A stretch of 41,693 nt of DNA from Metaruminococcus_A sp003150405 (GTDB taxonomy: Bacteria > Bacillota > Clostridia > Oscillospirales > Ruminococcaceae): NCBI GenBank assembly GCA_902489745.1, contig CABUBB010000017.1, forward strand, positions 1-41,693. The letters are read 5' to 3'. Shown one piece after another: positions 15,100-23,882 of the stretch. A program made the position numbers and the translations under genes. The notes below the pieces were generated by a model, which did not search any database, was not told where the DNA came from, and was given only the letters and a program-made list of their open reading frames with translations. The stretch's first letter is position 1, and each line of letters begins with the position of its first letter.

Positions 15100-15358
15100 A
15101 AAAAATGCCTTTCATCCCTGACGTTATGGGACGAAAGGTTGCTTCGCGGTACCACCCATATTCACCAACTCACCGGTGCACTTACAGCATTACACTGATT
15201 TTCCTTAACGCAGGATTACGTCGCCGACTACTCTGTTTGGGTTCACCGGAAGAACTCGGGGGAGAACTTCAAAACCAGCTAATCACAGATATGCTTGCAG
15301 TCACGGCACATCCCCCTGAGAGCGGCCTGGCCTCTACTTTTCCCCTTCAGCGTCGTTA
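15100..15358 (-). promoter_or_regulatory. T-box leader, probable tRNA-Phe (UUC specifier)
   Basis: The invariant T-box GGGTGGTACCGCG is at 15157-15145 on the minus strand. Stem I is complete: a lower stem GGGGA/TCCCC, the loop-E pieces AGTA (5') and GAA (3'), an upper stem CCAG/CTGG, and a distal hairpin GATGTGC...GCATATC. By analogy with glyQS, where GAA-N precedes the codon, the specifier is TTC at 15266-15264 (Phe). The antiterminator bulge UGGU matches a tRNA ending ACCA, as for tRNA-Phe with discriminator A. The competing terminator is CCTTTCGTCCC/GGGATGAAAGG (15138-15108) with a T-run to 15100. Uncharged tRNA would switch on the operon. The other phase, GTT (Val), fits the spacing less well. 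Confidence 0.93.
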
Positions 15359-15364
15359 TTTTTA

Positions 15365-15394
15365 ATTATAATTGTTTATGCCGCTGTTTGTCAA
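15365..15394 (-). promoter_or_regulatory. Promoter of the T-box operon
   Basis: On the minus strand a perfect TTGACA (15394-15389), an 18 bp spacer and a perfect TATAAT (15370-15365). Transcription should begin near 15358, at the start of the T-box leader. Confidence 0.88.
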
Positions 15395-15427
15395 ACGATT
15401 TTATCCATTTAAATGGAGAAAGTATGG

Positions 15428-15456
15428 TTGTAAATTTGTGCATTTTGTAATATAAT
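15428..15456 (+). promoter_or_regulatory. Promoter of the yjbQ gene
   Basis: TTGTAA (15428-15433), a 17 bp spacer and TATAAT (15451-15456). It is divergent from the T-box promoter, with 33 bases between the two -35 elements. Confidence 0.8.
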
Positions 15457-15492
15457 GCAGAAAAACTAAATCAAAATGGAGGCAGTGAATCA

Positions 15493-15891
15493 ATGAGCGT
15501 TTATGAATATCAAATTCGAACTGAGGCAGAAGGGTTTGTTGACATTACCATGCAGGTCAACGACGCTGTTCAAAAAAGCGGGGTTCGTTCTGGTATCTGC
15601 GTGGTGTTTACCCCGCATACCACTTCGGCGATTACCGTCAACGAGAATGCCGATCCGGATGTAAAAACCGACCTGCTCAAAGGACTTGCAGAAAGCTATC
15701 CAGAACTGCCCGCATACCGCCACATGGAAGGAAACTCCACCGCACACCTGAAATCCAGTTGCGTTGGCTGTTCGGAAACTCTGATTGTTGAAAACGGCCG
15801 ACTGCTGCTTGGTGTGTGGCAGGATGTGTATTTCTGCGAATTTGACGGCCCCCGCAGCCGCCATTTTTATGTCAAAATCATCGAGGACTGA
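15493..15891 (+). CDS. yjbQ: YjbQ/UPF0047 family protein
   Basis: A 132-residue protein of the YjbQ family, annotated as secondary thiamine-phosphate synthase because E. coli YjbQ has weak activity of that kind; the physiological role is unsettled. Both family signatures are present: FTPHTTSAITVNENADPDV around residues 37-55 and HMEGNSTAHLKSSCVG around 77-92, with the GVWQDVYFCEFDGPR tail. Conserved histidines form a metal or phosphate site. The ATG at 15493 follows GGAGG by 10 bases. It is monocistronic, with its own promoter; a terminator lies 130 bases downstream. The 133 bases between stop and terminator hold nothing recognisable. Confidence 0.92.
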   Translation: MSVYEYQIRTEAEGFVDITMQVNDAVQKSGVRSGICVVFTPHTTSAITVNENADPDVKTDLLKGLAESYPELPAYRHMEGNSTAHLKSSCVGCSETLIVENGRLLLGVWQDVYFCEFDGPRSRHFYVKIIED

Positions 15892-16024
15892 TCCGAATAA
15901 AGGTTCTGTATTCAGTAACTGGAAAGACTTTAATAATAGAAGCGGGACAGTTTCATATCCTAAATCTTTGCCTGTGGGCTGGGGTTCCAAATTACAGGTG
16001 GACTGCCCGCTTTCGGTAAAAATC

Positions 16025-16055
16025 AAAAAGGCCGCGGTTCTGCCGCGGCCTTTTT
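16025..16055. terminator. Bidirectional terminator between yjbQ and the nitroreductase gene
   Basis: AAAAAGGCCGCGG (16025-16037) pairs perfectly with CCGCGGCCTTTTT (16043-16055). It can end transcription on both strands. Confidence 0.92.
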
Positions 16056-16092
16056 GCGTCAAATTAAATGCAATCTTGCTTGTTTCATTTTC

Positions 16093-16677
16093 TCACCGTA
16101 CCAACCGGATACGTCCTTCTTTACGCGGCTGCGCTTTTGCGGTGAGTTGATCAGAATAGCCGAGTGCAATGCTGCCACAGACAATTTCATCGTCCGGGAC
16201 GCCAAACCCGCGCAGGGCTTCCCGCAGCACCTCGTTGTCCGAAATCCAGGTGAGCTGGTTAATCCAGCAGGAACCAATATTCATAGAGGTCGCGGCAAGT
16301 AAGATGTTTTCAATCGCCGCAGCACTATCCGCCATGGCGTTGCCGTGGCCGCGTTTGTTTGTGACGATGACCAGCGTCGGGGCGCTGTAAATAAAATCGT
16401 AATTTCCGCGCTGCGCCATTTGAATGGTGTGCGCCTTGCTTTTGTACATGTTTTCGGTAATTTCCATTTTGGAAAATACTTGCTCCACAATGACTTTGAG
16501 GGTACGCAGTGTTTCAGGTTTCTGCACAACGGTAAAATGGGTGTATTGGCAGTTGCCGCCGCTGGGAGCGTACATGCCTGCTTCAAGGAGAATTTCAAGC
16601 TCTTCTTCGCTGATTTGTATAGGCTTATATTTCCGAATACTCCGGCGGCTCAAAATGGCATGTATGGTCTGTTCCAT
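16093..16677 (-). CDS. Nitroreductase family protein
   Basis: A 194-residue FMN-dependent NAD(P)H oxidoreductase of the nitroreductase superfamily. The FMN phosphate-binding start RRSIRKYKP is at residues 11-19, followed by APSGGNCQ, and the later segments SAAIENILLAATSMNIGSCWI and IVCGSIALGY fit the fold. Substrates in this superfamily range from nitro compounds and quinones to flavin itself, so no specific role is claimed. The ATG at 16677 follows AAAGGAG; the extension to 16722 lacks support. It lies 78 bases downstream of the polyphosphate kinase gene on the same strand and may be co-transcribed. Confidence 0.93.
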   Translation of the reverse strand: MEQTIHAILSRRSIRKYKPIQISEEELEILLEAGMYAPSGGNCQYTHFTVVQKPETLRTLKVIVEQVFSKMEITENMYKSKAHTIQMAQRGNYDFIYSAPTLVIVTNKRGHGNAMADSAAAIENILLAATSMNIGSCWINQLTWISDNEVLREALRGFGVPDDEIVCGSIALGYSDQLTAKAQPRKEGRIRLVR

Positions 16678-16755
16678 ATTGTTTGCTCCTTTGGTTGGTG
16701 AGTTGTTTTTATAGTTTTCCAAACAGCATTATTGTAACGCGTTCCGCACAGAAAA

Positions 16756-18888
16756 TCAACTGTGGTGGAACAGGTTGCGGAACCGCTGGGCTATTGTGGG
16801 CCGCGTCTCTTCTGAAGAGCCGTTTTTAGCGCGTTCAATGGCTTCGTGCATAAAGTATTCCTGCGACGCTTCGTCAAAAGGCTCGCGCTTGCGGAAACGG
16901 TATTCACCGTCCCGGTGGAGCACTCGCCCCTTGACGGTATCCGCAAACATAATCTCCAGCATCCGGTAAATGCGCTCCTTCAGACGGGGGTTCTCAACCG
17001 GGCAGGCAATCTCCACCCGGCGCTGGGTATTGCGGGTCATCATGTCGGCGGAGGCAATATAAAGTTCCATTTCACCGTCTACGCCAAAACAGTAGACACG
17101 AGAGTGTTCCAAAAAGCGCCCCACAATGCTCAACACCGAAATGTTTTCGGTTTTACCGGGAATGCCGGGAATCAGGCAGCAGATTCCGCGGATGACGAGC
17201 TTCACCGGCACGCCGTTCTGGGATGCTTCCGCCAGTTTGTCAATCACATCACGATCGGTCAAAGAATTCATTTTCATCAAGATGCGCGCTTTACGCCCCT
17301 GCTTTGCTTTTTCAATTTCCTGATCAATTTTGCGGATGACATTGGATTTTAAGCTGTAAGGCGCCACCCAAAGTTTATCGTAGCTGCCCTCCAGGTTGGA
17401 GAGCGCCATATTTTTAAAGAAGTTGACCGCGTCCTCACAGATAGCCGGATCGGCTGTAATGAGGGAGAGGTCGGTGTAAAGCCGCGAGGTTTTTTCGTTA
17501 TAATTGCCGGTTCCAATTTGGGTGATGTATTGCAGCCGTGAACGATCCTTGCGCATGATCAGGCAGATTTTGGAATGCACCTTGTACCCGTCAAATCCGT
17601 AAATGACATTGCAACCGGCTTCCTCCAGCCGCTGCGCCCATTCAATGTTATTCTGCTCGTCAAACCGGGCGCGCAGCTCCATCAGTACCGTAATTTCCTT
17701 GCCGTTTTCCGCCGCTTCAATGAGGTATTCCGCGAGCTTGGACTCCCGGCTAATGCGGTAAAGGGTAATTTTAATGGACAGCACCGCCGGGTCGGACGCT
17801 GCTTCGCGGATGAGGTTTAAAAACGGCTTCATGCTCTCAAAAGGGTAGGAGAGCAGGATATCCTTTTTGAGAGCCTGTCTTATGAGACTCTGGCGCAGAT
17901 GAACGTCCGGGCTGTCCTGCGGCTGAAACGGCGTGTTGAGCAAAAGCTGTTTCACTGAGGAGGGGAGCATATCCTCCAGCGAAAAGACATAGGACATATT
18001 CAAAGGGGAGCGGCTCACAAAAACCTGTACCGGGCGCAGAGAGAGGCGTTCGCACAAAAAGCCACGGAACCCTTCTGAAAGCGGTGCGGCGGTCTCCAGC
18101 CGGACCGGGGCCAGCCGTGCGCGTTTTTTGAGAATGGTTTTCATGTGCTGACGGAAGTCAAGGTCAGCGTCATAAAGGCCTTCGTCGGTGTCAATATCGG
18201 CGTTCCTTGTCACGCAGACCACTGTCTTTTCCAGTACGTCATACAGCTCAAAAATAGTCTCGGCGTAATGCAGGATGACATCCTCCATTAACATAAAACG
18301 CAGTTCGCTTTCCGGCAGGACAATCACCCGTCCCAACGCCGGGAACACCGGGATCAACCCGTAGCATTTGTTTTTGCCGTGCCGCAGCACTGCCGCAACA
18401 TAGGGTTGTTTGTTGACTAAATGGGGAAATGGATGCATGTTATCCACGACCTGCGGCGAAAGCAGCGGCAGAATGGATTTTTTGAAATATTTGTCGATGT
18501 ATTTTTTCTCCGACAGAGTGAGCTCGTCAAAAGAGGGGCGGCAGATGTGATGCTGCGCCAGCGCCTGGGCCACCTGATTGTACGCCTTGTCCTTCTTTTC
18601 GTAGAGCTTGACGGATTTTTCGTAGATGGCCTCCAACTGCTCTTTGCAGGTCAGACCGGATTTGTTATCCGGTTCGTCGTCATCTGCTGTGGCCAAATCG
18701 TACAAGCTTCCAACCCGGACCATGTAGAACTCATCGAGATTGCTGGTAAAAATGGAGATGAACTTTAAGCGTTCAAACGCGGGCGTCGTCTCGCAGTTTG
18801 CTTCTTCCAAAACCCGCAGGTTGAACTTCAGCCAGCTCAATTCGCGGTTTTCGGTATAACTGTAATCAGCCTCTATTTTTTCGTACAT
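16756..18888 (-). CDS. ppk1: Polyphosphate kinase 1
   Basis: A 710-residue enzyme that reversibly transfers the gamma phosphate of ATP to inorganic polyphosphate. The N domain begins with YTENRELSWLKFNLRVLEEA. The autophosphorylated His is H438 in GYKVHSKICLIMRK. Other family blocks are SIKITLYRIS, VLMELRARFDEQNN and ILMKMNSLTD; FLEHSRVYCFG probably holds the second catalytic His. The length is normal. The ATG at 18888 follows GAAGGGAAAATAA. PolyP stores phosphate and supports stress survival and sporulation. The divergent neighbour is a GH3 glucosidase with no obvious functional link. Confidence 0.97.
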   Translation of the reverse strand: MYEKIEADYSYTENRELSWLKFNLRVLEEANCETTPAFERLKFISIFTSNLDEFYMVRVGSLYDLATADDDEPDNKSGLTCKEQLEAIYEKSVKLYEKKDKAYNQVAQALAQHHICRPSFDELTLSEKKYIDKYFKKSILPLLSPQVVDNMHPFPHLVNKQPYVAAVLRHGKNKCYGLIPVFPALGRVIVLPESELRFMLMEDVILHYAETIFELYDVLEKTVVCVTRNADIDTDEGLYDADLDFRQHMKTILKKRARLAPVRLETAAPLSEGFRGFLCERLSLRPVQVFVSRSPLNMSYVFSLEDMLPSSVKQLLLNTPFQPQDSPDVHLRQSLIRQALKKDILLSYPFESMKPFLNLIREAASDPAVLSIKITLYRISRESKLAEYLIEAAENGKEITVLMELRARFDEQNNIEWAQRLEEAGCNVIYGFDGYKVHSKICLIMRKDRSRLQYITQIGTGNYNEKTSRLYTDLSLITADPAICEDAVNFFKNMALSNLEGSYDKLWVAPYSLKSNVIRKIDQEIEKAKQGRKARILMKMNSLTDRDVIDKLAEASQNGVPVKLVIRGICCLIPGIPGKTENISVLSIVGRFLEHSRVYCFGVDGEMELYIASADMMTRNTQRRVEIACPVENPRLKERIYRMLEIMFADTVKGRVLHRDGEYRFRKREPFDEASQEYFMHEAIERAKNGSSEETRPTIAQRFRNLFHHS

Positions 18889-19173
18889 TTATTTTCCCTT
18901 CTTTGCCGTCTTATTGGGCGGTTATAACGCTGACTCCGTTCCTGTATGCACAAGAGAAGCTCATCAAACAGGATACCAGATATGTGCAGCTTTTAGGACT
19001 CTGTGTCTATTATAACGTACTTTGCAGTATATTTCCATAGGAAGCGCACGAAATTAAAACGTAAAATTTGTGTAAATTTGACAATATTATAGAACTCATC
19101 GACAAATTCTTGTTGTAAACAGAAATCGGTTGTGACATAATGAAATTACCGAACATCATTGAGGAGTGATTCT
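18889..19173. other. Divergent intergenic region between ppk1 and the GH3 gene
   Basis: This 285-base region holds no gene. On the minus strand TATAAT (19015-19010 region, GTTATAATAG) with a poor -35 is a candidate ppk1 promoter. No Pho-box-like repeat was recognised. The plus-strand promoter of the GH3 gene is listed separately. Confidence 0.4.
19113..19141 (+). promoter_or_regulatory. Promoter of the GH3 gene
   Basis: TTGTAA (19113-19118), a 17 bp spacer and CATAAT (19136-19141), just before the GAGGAG ribosome binding site. Confidence 0.65.
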
Positions 19174-21423
19174 GTGAAACAAGGAATTCGCGACATTGTT
19201 GCCCAAATGACCCTTCAAGAAAAATGCGCGTTTGTATGCGGCTTGGATAAATGGCATACCGAACCGATTGAGCGGCTCGGCATCCCTTCCATTATGATGA
19301 CCGACGGTCCGCACGGCTTGCGCAAAATTGTAGAAGACGGCCACACGGTACAGGCCACCTGCTTCCCGGCAGGAGCCGGGCTTGCCTCAAGCTGGAACCG
19401 GGATCTGATAAAACGGGTCGGTGCGGCCATTGGGGAAGAGGCTCAAGCGGAAGAGATTTCCATTGTGCTAGGGCCTGCTGCTAATATTAAACGTTCTCCG
19501 CTTTGCGGCCGGAATTTTGAATACCTTTCCGAAGACCCCTATCTCACCGGGGAGATGGCAAAAAGCCACATTCAGGGGGTGCAGTCCCAAAATGTTGGCA
19601 CCTCGCTCAAGCATTTTTGCGCCAACAACCAGGAAACCATGCGGATGCGGGTGGATGAAATCATTGATGAACGTGCTCTACGGGAAATCTACCTTGCCGG
19701 CTTTGAAACAGCGGTCAAGGAGGCGGCGCCCGCTACCGTAATGTGTTCCTACAACAGCGTAAATGGCACGCCGCTTGCCTGCAACAAGCGCTTTCTGACC
19801 GACGTCCTGCGGGAGGAATGGGGATTTGACGGGTTCGTCGTCTCCGACTGGGGCGCCATTAAACAGCGCGCAGAATGTGTTGCTGCTGGCCTCGACCTTG
19901 AAATGCCGGGAACCAAAGGAACCTTTAACGATGAAATTGAAGCGGCGGTCTTAAATGGAACGCTGCCGGAATCCAAACTGGATGAAGCGGTGGAACATAT
20001 CCTCTCTTTTGTGCTGGATGCCGCCAAAGCGCAGAAAAAAGGCGCGTCCTACTCCAAAGAGGAGCACGATCGCTTTGCCCGGGAAGCTGCGGCAGAATGC
20101 ATGGTGCTGTTAAAAAATGAGGATGAGCTGCTTCCATTTAATTCGTCGGATACCATTGCAGTTATCGGCGCCTTTGCGGAAACGCCACGTTTTCAGGGCG
20201 GTGGAAGTTCACATATCCAGCCAAATAAAGTGACCTCGTTGCTCGATGCGTTGAAAGAGCAGGGCAGAAGATTTACATACAGCAAGGGCTTCTCCCTTGA
20301 AAGTGACGAACTCGATGAAGCTCTTGCGGCAGAGGCGCTGGACGCCGCGCGCAAGGCTGGAATTGCTTTGGTGATGGCCGGGCTCCCGGCACACTACGAG
20401 TCCGAAGGGTATGACCGCGTTCATATGCAGCTTCCGCCGAACCAAAACAAGCTGATCGCCCGCCTCTGTGCCGAAGGCGTGCGGGTGGCGGTTGTGCTGT
20501 CCAACGGTTCGCCGGTGGAACTCCCGTGGGCGGATTGGGTGGATTCGATTTTGGAAGCATATCTTGGTGGGCAGGCTTCCGGCGCTGCGCTGGCAGATCT
20601 TCTCTACGGCGAAGCAAACCCCAGTGGTCGGCTTGCTGAAACCTTCCCAATGCGGCTTCAGGATAACCCAAGCTACCTGAATTTCCCTGGCGCGCAAAAC
20701 CGCGTGGAGTACCGCGAGAGCGTCTTTGTTGGTTACCGTTACTATGAAAAAAAAGAACTTGGCGTGCGTTTTCCCTTTGGCCATGGTTTAAGCTATACCA
20801 GCTTTGCGTATGAGACCCTCCGGGTGAGCAAGGAACGCATGAATGAGCGGGATTTGCTTTCGGTTTCGGTCACGGTGCGCAATACGGGAAAACGGTCGGG
20901 GCAGGAGGTTGTCCAGCTTTATATTGCAGCGCCCGACGTACAGGCAAACCGTCCGTACAAGGAGCTCAAAGGTTTTGAAAAGGTGTCGCTGGCACCTGGT
21001 GAATGCAAAACTGTATTGTTTGAACTAGACGGCCGCAGCTTCTCCTACTTTGACGAATATGAAAATACCTGGATGTGCGAACCGGGAAAGCACAAACTGC
21101 TTATCGGTTCCTCCTCTGTGGATATCCGCCTGAAAGGTTCGGTTGAGCTTGTACCGGAATGCCTGCCGCGGCTGCGTGTGTCGCCGTATATGACGGTCAA
21201 AGAAGTGCTGGATCATCCCAAAGCGGGTCCGGCGCTGTCGGATCGAATTTGGCAGCTCCTCTCCAGCCATAAAACGGAAAGTGAAGACGGTGCCCTCAAT
21301 CCTAAAATGATTGACGCCATGCTGCGTGAAATGCCGCTTGCAAGCCTTGCAGCCTCCTATCCGGAACAGTTTACCCAGGAAGTTCTGGAGGAACTGCTGA
21401 GTAAGCTAAATGCATTTGCATAA
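19174..21423 (+). CDS. Glycoside hydrolase family 3 beta-glucosidase
   Basis: A 749-residue cytoplasmic beta-glycosidase with no signal peptide. The GH3 N domain includes MTDGPHGLRK, FEYLSEDPYLTGEMAKSHIQGVQ and KHFCANNQE; the nucleophile is D225 in VVSDWGAI. The GH3 C domain (ECMVLLKNEDELLPF, GGGSSHIQP) and a fibronectin III-like domain (VTVRNTGKRSGQEVVQLYI) follow. About 90 further residues (LRVSPYMTVKEVLDHPKAGPAL...) form an extra C-terminal tail seen in some Clostridial members. The GTG at 19174 is chosen because GAGGAG precedes it by 8 bases. It probably splits beta-glucosides or related disaccharides. No transporter lies beside it. Confidence 0.95.
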   Translation: MKQGIRDIVAQMTLQEKCAFVCGLDKWHTEPIERLGIPSIMMTDGPHGLRKIVEDGHTVQATCFPAGAGLASSWNRDLIKRVGAAIGEEAQAEEISIVLGPAANIKRSPLCGRNFEYLSEDPYLTGEMAKSHIQGVQSQNVGTSLKHFCANNQETMRMRVDEIIDERALREIYLAGFETAVKEAAPATVMCSYNSVNGTPLACNKRFLTDVLREEWGFDGFVVSDWGAIKQRAECVAAGLDLEMPGTKGTFNDEIEAAVLNGTLPESKLDEAVEHILSFVLDAAKAQKKGASYSKEEHDRFAREAAAECMVLLKNEDELLPFNSSDTIAVIGAFAETPRFQGGGSSHIQPNKVTSLLDALKEQGRRFTYSKGFSLESDELDEALAAEALDAARKAGIALVMAGLPAHYESEGYDRVHMQLPPNQNKLIARLCAEGVRVAVVLSNGSPVELPWADWVDSILEAYLGGQASGAALADLLYGEANPSGRLAETFPMRLQDNPSYLNFPGAQNRVEYRESVFVGYRYYEKKELGVRFPFGHGLSYTSFAYETLRVSKERMNERDLLSVSVTVRNTGKRSGQEVVQLYIAAPDVQANRPYKELKGFEKVSLAPGECKTVLFELDGRSFSYFDEYENTWMCEPGKHKLLIGSSSVDIRLKGSVELVPECLPRLRVSPYMTVKEVLDHPKAGPALSDRIWQLLSSHKTESEDGALNPKMIDAMLREMPLASLAASYPEQFTQEVLEELLSKLNAFA

Positions 21424-21424
21424 G

Positions 21425-21461
21425 AAAAACAGGAGGCTCCCGCAGGAGCCTCCTGTTTTTT
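21425..21461. terminator. Bidirectional terminator after the GH3 gene
   Basis: A 16 bp perfect stem, left arm 21425-21440 (AAAAACAGGAGGCTCC) and right arm 21445-21460, with loop CGCA. A and T runs lie on both sides. Confidence 0.93.
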
Positions 21462-21520
21462 ATAGAAAAGCCGTAAAAGATGGAACATACAAGCCGATAA
21501 ACACGATACAAATGACTGTC

Positions 21521-22393
21521 CTATTTTCCAAACCGGAAAGCGGGCATTCCGGTTACTCCCGCGTTGGCTGCAAACAGACTGCCGCCAAAAGGATCTTCCC
21601 GGCGCTGCTGGGAAGAGCTGTTCTCCCAAGCGGTTGTGATATAGAGTGTACTGTAATCCGGCCCGCCGAACGTGCAGCAGGTGACCTTTTTGGCTGGAAC
21701 TTTAACCTCCGCGAGCATTTTCCCGGTAAAGGGCTCCAGACAAAGCACCATGCCGCCCCCAAACAGTGCAATCCACAGGTTGCCGTTTGCGTCAACCGTC
21801 ATCCCGTCCGGCATACCGGATGTCTCGTCAATCACAGCCGCCGGCCGTGGGTTGGACAGTTCGCCGCTTTGGCTGTAATCATAGGCCATGATGGTTTGGG
21901 TGCAGGAGTCGGTATAATACAAGATTTTACGGTCTGGACTGAAACCCAGACCATTTGAGATTTTCACCCCGTCGATTAGGGTACGGCATCCGCCGGCCGA
22001 GTCAATGGAATAAAATGCCGCATCGCCTTTCATCCCCATTGTACCGGCGAGAAAACGGCCGTATGGATCGCATTTCCCGTCGTTAAAACGGTTGGGTGTA
22101 TGGGGCTCCGGATCAACCATTAAGGTTTTTTTAAGGCCGTTTTCGGTTTCATCCAGCCGGTAAATCCCGCTTTTAAGCGCCGCGATAATCCCGCCGTCTT
22201 TTCGGAAAGCAAAGGTGCCAATGGCTTCTCCAACCGTTACCGCGGTATCCTTTCTGGAGGTCGGATTAAACCGGTGCAGCTCACCCAGATTGATGTTTAC
22301 CCAGTAAAGGCAGTTATCCTCCTCGTGCCAAACCGGGCCTTCAGCTAACTCTGCTTCTGCTTTAAAAATCAATTCTGCCTGGTATGTTTCCAT
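21521..22393 (-). CDS. SMP-30/gluconolactonase/LRE family protein
   Basis: A 290-residue six-bladed beta-propeller sugar lactonase. The divalent-metal residues of the family are visible: E19 in AELAEGPVW, N in NRFNDGKCDPYGRF, N in SNGLGFSPD and D in GMPDGMTVDANGNLW. Such enzymes hydrolyse aldonolactones such as gluconolactone, which links it loosely to the carbohydrate genes nearby. The ATG at 22393 follows AGGAGGCATCTT. It starts 12 bases after the MATE gene and is co-transcribed with it. The terminator after the convergent GH3 gene may also serve this end. Confidence 0.93.
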   Translation of the reverse strand: METYQAELIFKAEAELAEGPVWHEEDNCLYWVNINLGELHRFNPTSRKDTAVTVGEAIGTFAFRKDGGIIAALKSGIYRLDETENGLKKTLMVDPEPHTPNRFNDGKCDPYGRFLAGTMGMKGDAAFYSIDSAGGCRTLIDGVKISNGLGFSPDRKILYYTDSCTQTIMAYDYSQSGELSNPRPAAVIDETSGMPDGMTVDANGNLWIALFGGGMVLCLEPFTGKMLAEVKVPAKKVTCCTFGGPDYSTLYITTAWENSSSQQRREDPFGGSLFAANAGVTGMPAFRFGK

Positions 22394-22405
22394 AAGATGC
22401 CTCCT

Positions 22406-23809
22406 TTAGTCTGCCGCACTGCTCGGTTCAGGGGAAACGACTTCCGCCTCGGCGTCGCCCACCTTTGCTTTGCTCAGTGCCAGAACCGACTTTTTCCACC
22501 GTTTGGTACGCCAGAGCGCGCCGGTCGCAAGGCCACGCAGAACGTCATCCATTGCCATGCTGATCCACAGCCCGATGATGCCCAGCCCGCAAACCGTGGA
22601 AAAGACAAACCCCATGCCTACATTGACAATCCAGATGGATCCAATGGCGATCATCATCGGCCAGAATACATAACCGGAGGCGCGCAGGCCGTAATTGAAG
22701 GAGTGGTTGAAGGAGCGTCCAATGTTGATAAAAATGCAGAGCGCAAACAGCGGCATGGACATATCAATAATTTCAGTGCTTGAGGTAAACAACCCCATAA
22801 TCGGCCGGTGCAGAAGAAAGATTGCTGTGGATATGCTGAGGTTGCAGGCAAACACCCAGCGCCATTTCCGACAAATGTACTGGTAGGCTTCTTCAAGTTT
22901 TCCAGCCCCCATCATCTGGCCGGCAATGATCTGTGCGGCCTGGCCAATCGAAAGGCCGATAACATACGCGTAATAGTCCACCGTCTGGACATACACCTTG
23001 GCCGAAAGCGCCGCTGCACCAAATGCTGCGAGAAACCCGGTGGTAATAACCTGCCCCAGCGTGTAGGAAATTCCCTCTGCACCAGACATAAAGCCAATGC
23101 TGAGGATTTGCCCCAGTGTTTTAAGCTTGATGCGCCAAAGATTTTGCAGCCGGTAGCAGCTGAACTTTGCACGAACAAGCACCACCACCAAAAGGATCAA
23201 CCCGACTGCCTCGCTGATAAACCGTACAATACCAATTCCGGAGATTCCATAGAGCGGGATTTCAAACGGACGGAAAATGACAAGGTAGTTGCCTGCGACG
23301 TTGACGATGTTGATGATCATCACAACTGCCATTGGTATCTTGGCGTTTCCATAGCAGCGGAACAGTACCGATATGACGCTGGAGATGGAGATCATAATCG
23401 AGGCCCCGCCCACCCATTGCAGGTAGACGGACGCGTCGCCGATAAGCTCCGGTTCCAACCCTAGAATCGACATGATAAAAGGCGCGAAACAAATGAGCCC
23501 AATGCTGACAACTCCGCCCAGCAGAACGCTGACGCCAACGGCATTCATACTGACCATCCCGGCGTCCTCATCCCGGCGTGCACCCAAACTTTGGTTGATA
23601 ACAACCGCTGCCCCTGCTGCGAGCATGGTAAAGGTGATATTGACCACGTTCATCACCTGGTTTGCGACGCCGACTGCTGCAACCGCGTCGTCAGAGTAAT
23701 TGCCGAGCATTAATACATTGACGGTGCCTAAGAAATTACGGAGCACCTGTTCAATTAGAATGGGGAGGGCCAATGAAAAGAGCGAGATTTTTCCGTTTTG
23801 TTTTGACAT
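22406..23809 (-). CDS. MATE family efflux transporter
   Basis: A 467-residue membrane protein with about 12 helices, of the multidrug and toxin extrusion family (NorM/DinF-like). It begins FSLALPILIEQVLRNFLGTVNVLMLGNYSDDAVAAVGVANQVMNV, the typical first-half motif, and the second half repeats the pattern. These pumps export drugs or metabolites using sodium or proton gradients. The C-terminal tail (EVVSPEPSSAAD) is soluble. It has its own strong promoter and AAAGG ribosome binding site and is followed by the lactonase gene. Substrate unknown. Confidence 0.93.
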   Translation of the reverse strand: MSKQNGKISLFSLALPILIEQVLRNFLGTVNVLMLGNYSDDAVAAVGVANQVMNVVNITFTMLAAGAAVVINQSLGARRDEDAGMVSMNAVGVSVLLGGVVSIGLICFAPFIMSILGLEPELIGDASVYLQWVGGASIMISISSVISVLFRCYGNAKIPMAVVMIINIVNVAGNYLVIFRPFEIPLYGISGIGIVRFISEAVGLILLVVVLVRAKFSCYRLQNLWRIKLKTLGQILSIGFMSGAEGISYTLGQVITTGFLAAFGAAALSAKVYVQTVDYYAYVIGLSIGQAAQIIAGQMMGAGKLEEAYQYICRKWRWVFACNLSISTAIFLLHRPIMGLFTSSTEIIDMSMPLFALCIFINIGRSFNHSFNYGLRASGYVFWPMMIAIGSIWIVNVGMGFVFSTVCGLGIIGLWISMAMDDVLRGLATGALWRTKRWKKSVLALSKAKVGDAEAEVVSPEPSSAAD

Positions 23810-23829
23810 GTGATTAGAACCTTTCCAAG

Positions 23830-23841
23830 TATAATATTATA
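23830..23841. repeat. Perfect 12 bp palindrome before the MATE gene
   Basis: TATAATATTATA lies in the 5' leader of the MATE/lactonase operon, about 50 bases after its promoter. It could be a repressor site or chance in AT-rich DNA. Confidence 0.3.
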
Positions 23842-23882
23842 TTGTTTTCTAAAATATTTAAAGGATGTTCATAATAAATAAA

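Noticed and set aside
15264..15270. T-box specifier read as GTT (Val)
   Set aside because: In well-studied leaders one base separates GAA from the codon, which gives TTC; the aromatic gene content also favours Phe. The Val phase stays possible but less likely.
15105..15365. Plus-strand ORF of 86 codons
   Set aside because: It runs antisense through the T-box leader, has no ribosome binding site and shows no protein-like composition.
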